A DNA stretch of 64,000 bases, taken from the NCBI RefSeq assembly GCF_037126465.1, contig NC_088208.1:41826685-41890684 (forward strand), read 5' to 3'. Under the pieces are notes generated by a model that saw nothing but the letters and a program-made list of their open reading frames with translations, did no database searches and was not told the origin of the DNA. Below are positions 60,491-64,000 of the stretch, piece by piece; within the stretch, counting starts at the first letter, position 1; each line of letters begins with the position of its first letter. The translations under genes were made by a program, and so were the position numbers. The stretch comes from Ornithodoros turicata. Lineage: Eukaryota > Arthropoda > Arachnida > Ixodida > Argasidae.

Positions 60491-61379
60491 GTTACGAGTC
60501 TTCATAAGCTTTACATAAGCTTCAAAAAGTAGAAAATTGACTTAAGCTCCTAAGACACTTTCTTTTTTGAAAAAGTTTGAGTCTGCGTGATCCTGGTGGG
60601 TGATTGGTCGCTCCTTGAACCTGACGCATATCTTCTTCATTACACCAGTCAGCTTTGTTTGTTTGCGCTTCTGAGACCTGATCGACGAATGACTGCAGCA
60701 GGTCACTACGACCATAAGACCAAGGAAGCTGCTCTTATAAGCACATCAGACTGCAGTGATGGAACTGCTGCACCATTTGGGATTACCTGTGCAAATTCTG
60801 CGTCAACCAAGAATGGAAGGGATGCGCCCTCTCCACTCCCGTTGTGCCTCTGAACAACAAAGCTGGCGAAGTGTCTCTGAAACTGGCGTCTACTCCATGG
60901 ACGCGGGTTCTAGCATGACCTCAGTTTTCATGCTGAGATGACACTCTCAAAGCTTAGAGGTTGGTTATGTCATGTAATTACCTGCAAACACAATGGTTAT
61001 ACCATTCTTGATGGAGGGCCCCTCGTCGTTTTGGTTGTTACACGCTAGGTTATGTATCTAGGTGTGATAGGATAGGTATTGTAGCCTGCTGTCGAGATGG
61101 ATCTTTACTTTGCCCAATAACTGCAGTGTCAGTGAGTGCTTGTCGTTCCTTTCGTGCCAAAAAAGCAAGTTCAGTGCTCAAGTTCTCCACGAAGTTGATT
61201 GTAACATGGTGCAGGGCTCGATCGAAACCAGAGCTGGTAGGGTTTCTGCTTTGCAATCGAAATGTAAAATTTGCCCATCACGTTGTGGCAGCAGTGGGTC
61301 AAAAGCACAGACACGCAGCTTTGAAGCATCTGAGCAGAGGCGGCGTGCTAGCAAGGCTGGCACAGCAGCAGGCAACATA

Positions 61380-61440
61380 CAGTAAACCCCCGTTAACTTC
61401 AAGTCGTAAAAAACTGGTGGTAAATTGGACAAAAGCGGGG
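61380..61440 (+). mobile_element. Single pogo-like terminus
   Basis: TA followed by CAGTAAACCCCCGTTAACTT; no inverted partner found downstream. Confidence 0.4.
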
Positions 61441-64000
61441 TTTCGAGGTATGCAAAGTTTTCAATGTAACAGTCATAAGTTGTAAGAGTTATACATTTCA
61501 GTAAACTTACTTTGGTGGTGGAACCGCAATTACACAAAACTATCGCTTAAACATGAGCATAGGTGGGGAGTAACGCGTTACATTCGAGTAGTGAAATATG
61601 GGAACTCATTACAACTAACGCATAACGGCGTTATGCGCTACTGCGTGTTCGGGAACGTTGCTTCATCGTCTAAACTTGAAAGCGAGTATCCGGGAAAATC
61701 CCCAATTTCTTTCTATTCACCTTCAACAATGACAAGGTCACATCGGAACTCAGGAAGAACGCAAAAGAAGGATGATTGATCTACACTGGTTGAGATGTTA
61801 CTTTTGTTTATCACCTCTATTTTTCGAATGGGGCAAGAGCGACAGAAGAATAGCCTCTACCTTCTGAACAAGTGACAAAGTACCAAGGGATTGGCTGTTT
61901 GCATTTGCACTATGTGAGGTAAAAGGTCACCGTCTTCTATCAAACTTGACAACAATACTGCCATGGCCATGGTGAAATGAAGAAAGTAAAAAAAATAATA
62001 ATATACTGTCATCCTCGTGCTATGGTGGAGTAGAGCGCGTGGAGTCTATGTTGTGCAAGCCTCATGTCTGGATGTCATGTAGGCAGGTAATGTTAAGAGT
62101 ACCTGAGCGAGTGATGCACCCTCCATGTCCAATATTGCGCTTTGTTTCCTTGCTTTCTTGTAGTATTTAGAGCATTACAGGGAATGGAGTCATCAAAATA
62201 CAAAACTAAAATGAAAAGTCACTGAAATGTCATCGCACAACAGTAATAGCCATTACCCGAATTGATTACCGGACGACAGTTTTCGTTTCAGTTTCTCTTT
62301 CCGGTAATGGAGGACAGTGGTATGCGTTTCCGTTATATTTACAATATCCAATTTCGGTAATATACCGTTTCTGTTTCCGTTGCTGTTACCCTTCCTTGGC
62401 TTTCACATCTTTTGGTGGTTAAATATATGGAGGAAAAGAGTCAGCCCTGTTCATAGTTGAAATATGGCAGTCATAGAAAAAAAGGGTGGTTCAAATCCCG
62501 CTGCTGTCTGGCTTTTTCGATGACTGCCGTATTTCAACTGTTGATGTTCCCAGGCAACTCGAGGCTTGTGTTGTGTTTGTTTCTTTGTATGTTCCAACCT
62601 CAGAACAATTACTTTTCATGATGTTCACCCTGTTCTTAGGTTGAACATGACACCTCTCCAATTACCTGTAGTGGCATTTGCGTTGTCTTCAAAATGGTGG
62701 AGAAAAGAATGATTTCCGAAGAATAAATAAACCTGCTTCCATGAAACACTCTTATAAAATTGTACAATGAACATAGCTCCCGCTACCTTCATTGTTTCGT
62801 TCGCTCTACTCCTTCTCGACATTGATTATTCTTTTCCTCAGTATTTTTGCACTGCAGAATTGAGCAGTGCTGTTGCTGTTTGAGTTGCATAATCCGGAAA
62901 ACTCCAGCACACACGAAGGGAAGTTGTGGCAGTTTCGGGTCAGCGTGAAATATACCAGTCTGCTGTTACTATAATTCATTGAGTGCTTCTACTGGGGTCC
63001 ACTAGGTGGCAAGTTGGCAGTTGGAGAGGCAAATAGTAACTACGGTTGCTTTACACTCTGATGGTATTCATTAGATTTTTAGAAAAATGGCATCCTCAAA
63101 TTTTGACACTTCCCATTCCGCTGAGTTGCGATTCCCTAAGCGTGAAAGGGGGCCGTCTCATGAAATCAACATGGCAACCTTTGGACTTGATGGATGAAAG
63201 CAAGAGATATTGATGTGACACAGCAGTTAAACAAAACAGCTAAGCAGCATGTGACCCATTCAATTCTTGCCACTATGGCATCGTCTGAATTGGTACACTT
63301 GGAAGGTTCCTGATATTAGATTAGATTAGTAAATATAGATTACTCTAATATTTGGAAAGTATGACAACAGGGTGTGTTTTTCCTCTACTGCTATTGGCAG
63401 AAGGGTCATTCCACATGGGGCTATCTATCTGATGGCTCGACCACCGCGGATCTTTTTAAATTTTTTTTTACGGGTTGACACTGTAGAGAAACGAACCATC
63501 ACAAAATATATTTTCGCCCAATTCCAAGGGACTTTTACGTTAGGTGGTGCTAAACATCTAGGGTTCACCTAAAAATGAGGCGAATTTGAAGACCTCTCCT
63601 TGGAATGTAAACTTCAGAGTGGTCGTAAAGGATTGTTCTTTCAGTCTATATAAAGAAACTCTTATGCTTATGCGTCTTTCGTACCGTACTAGGGTAATTG
63701 AAATCCATGTTTTGGCTGTATGTTTGCTGTCTTTTTCTGAGTCTCTGCCTGCACACAGGGACGTTAACTTGGGTACACGTGGAGCTGGTTACTCGCATAA
63801 AAAGATTCAGGATATAAAAGAAAACTGAAAACAATTTGTGAAATGTGCAGAATTGGATAACTTAGCTGTATTGCTAGCTGAAAAAAATAATGTAGCAACT
63901 GAGATAGGAGCATTCTGTCAATGCTAAAATGATGGTGAATGTGTCCACTTGAACATATAAAAAAATTGGGAGAGTACTTTTTCTTGTTTTTTAGCAACAA

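Larger units (their letters stand above)
56217..64000 (+). other. Region 3' of the last seen boule exon
   Basis: Presumed boule intron. Contains the nested hAT elements at 57729-59590, single pogo-like ends at 60408 and 61380, and a block near 62250-62400 of GGTAAT-type words. No further exon was recognised. Confidence 0.45.

Noticed and set aside
60587..60941. Candidate downstream boule exon
   Set aside because: Neither frame shows the Tyr/Pro/Gln-rich or DAZ-like content of Boule C termini and no phase-compatible splice pair stood out.
1..64000. A new multi-gene defence, biosynthetic or regulatory system
   Set aside because: Only three unrelated, conserved metazoan genes were found, separated by transposon debris; nothing indicates joint function.

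Overview
The window is a gene-poor, transposon-rich stretch of a eukaryotic nuclear genome. Arthropod origin is inferred, most likely a chelicerate of tick type: the genes are small-exon, large-intron metazoan orthologues, the catalytic-site Tyr of the HDAC is of the invertebrate kind, there is a short CCTAA (TTAGG-type) repeat, and the transposon mix (mariner, pogo-like, hAT, RNase H-bearing non-LTR, gypsy gag) fits. No bacterial operon, CRISPR array or prophage is present.

Three protein-coding genes, all on the + strand, could be rebuilt exon by exon from GT/AG borders, reading phase and family motifs. (1) Positions 58-23777: the 3' part of a class IIa histone deacetylase (HDAC4/5/7/9 type). 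Eleven exons give most of the deacetylase domain, the C-terminal export-signal-like region and the stop; the N-terminal half lies upstream of the window. A 3' UTR of about 2 kb probably ends near an AATAAA at 25808. (2) Positions 40379-46578: a complete seven-exon DNAJB6/mrj-type Hsp40 co-chaperone of 263 residues. (3) Positions 48778-56216: the 5' part of a Boule/DAZ-family germline RNA-binding protein, with five exons covering the whole RRM; its C-terminal part runs beyond the window or was not recognised.

Large introns and the 25.8-38 kb intergenic block are filled with mobile-element debris: TA-flanked pogo-like elements (1449-2561, 7722-8259, 16183-17817, 42416-42957); a mariner at 31844-33782 carrying a 714-bp insertion, plus a second mariner fragment at 54153-54370; 5'-truncated non-LTR copies with 11- and 13-bp target duplications (7113-7270, 33805-34750); a non-LTR reverse transcriptase fragment at 26350-27480 split by a 222-bp MITE; gypsy gag and endonuclease remnants (12740-13106, 11344-11770); several hAT elements, one nested in another (57729-59590 containing 58499-59203); a THAP-domain remnant; and three tandem-repeat arrays.

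The three genes have no evident shared pathway; they look like ordinary neighbours. I found no convincing new multi-gene system. The points most worth a second look are the catalytic Tyr of the class IIa HDAC, a tandem 3' splice site inside the J domain, and several nested insertions whose target duplications can be read directly.
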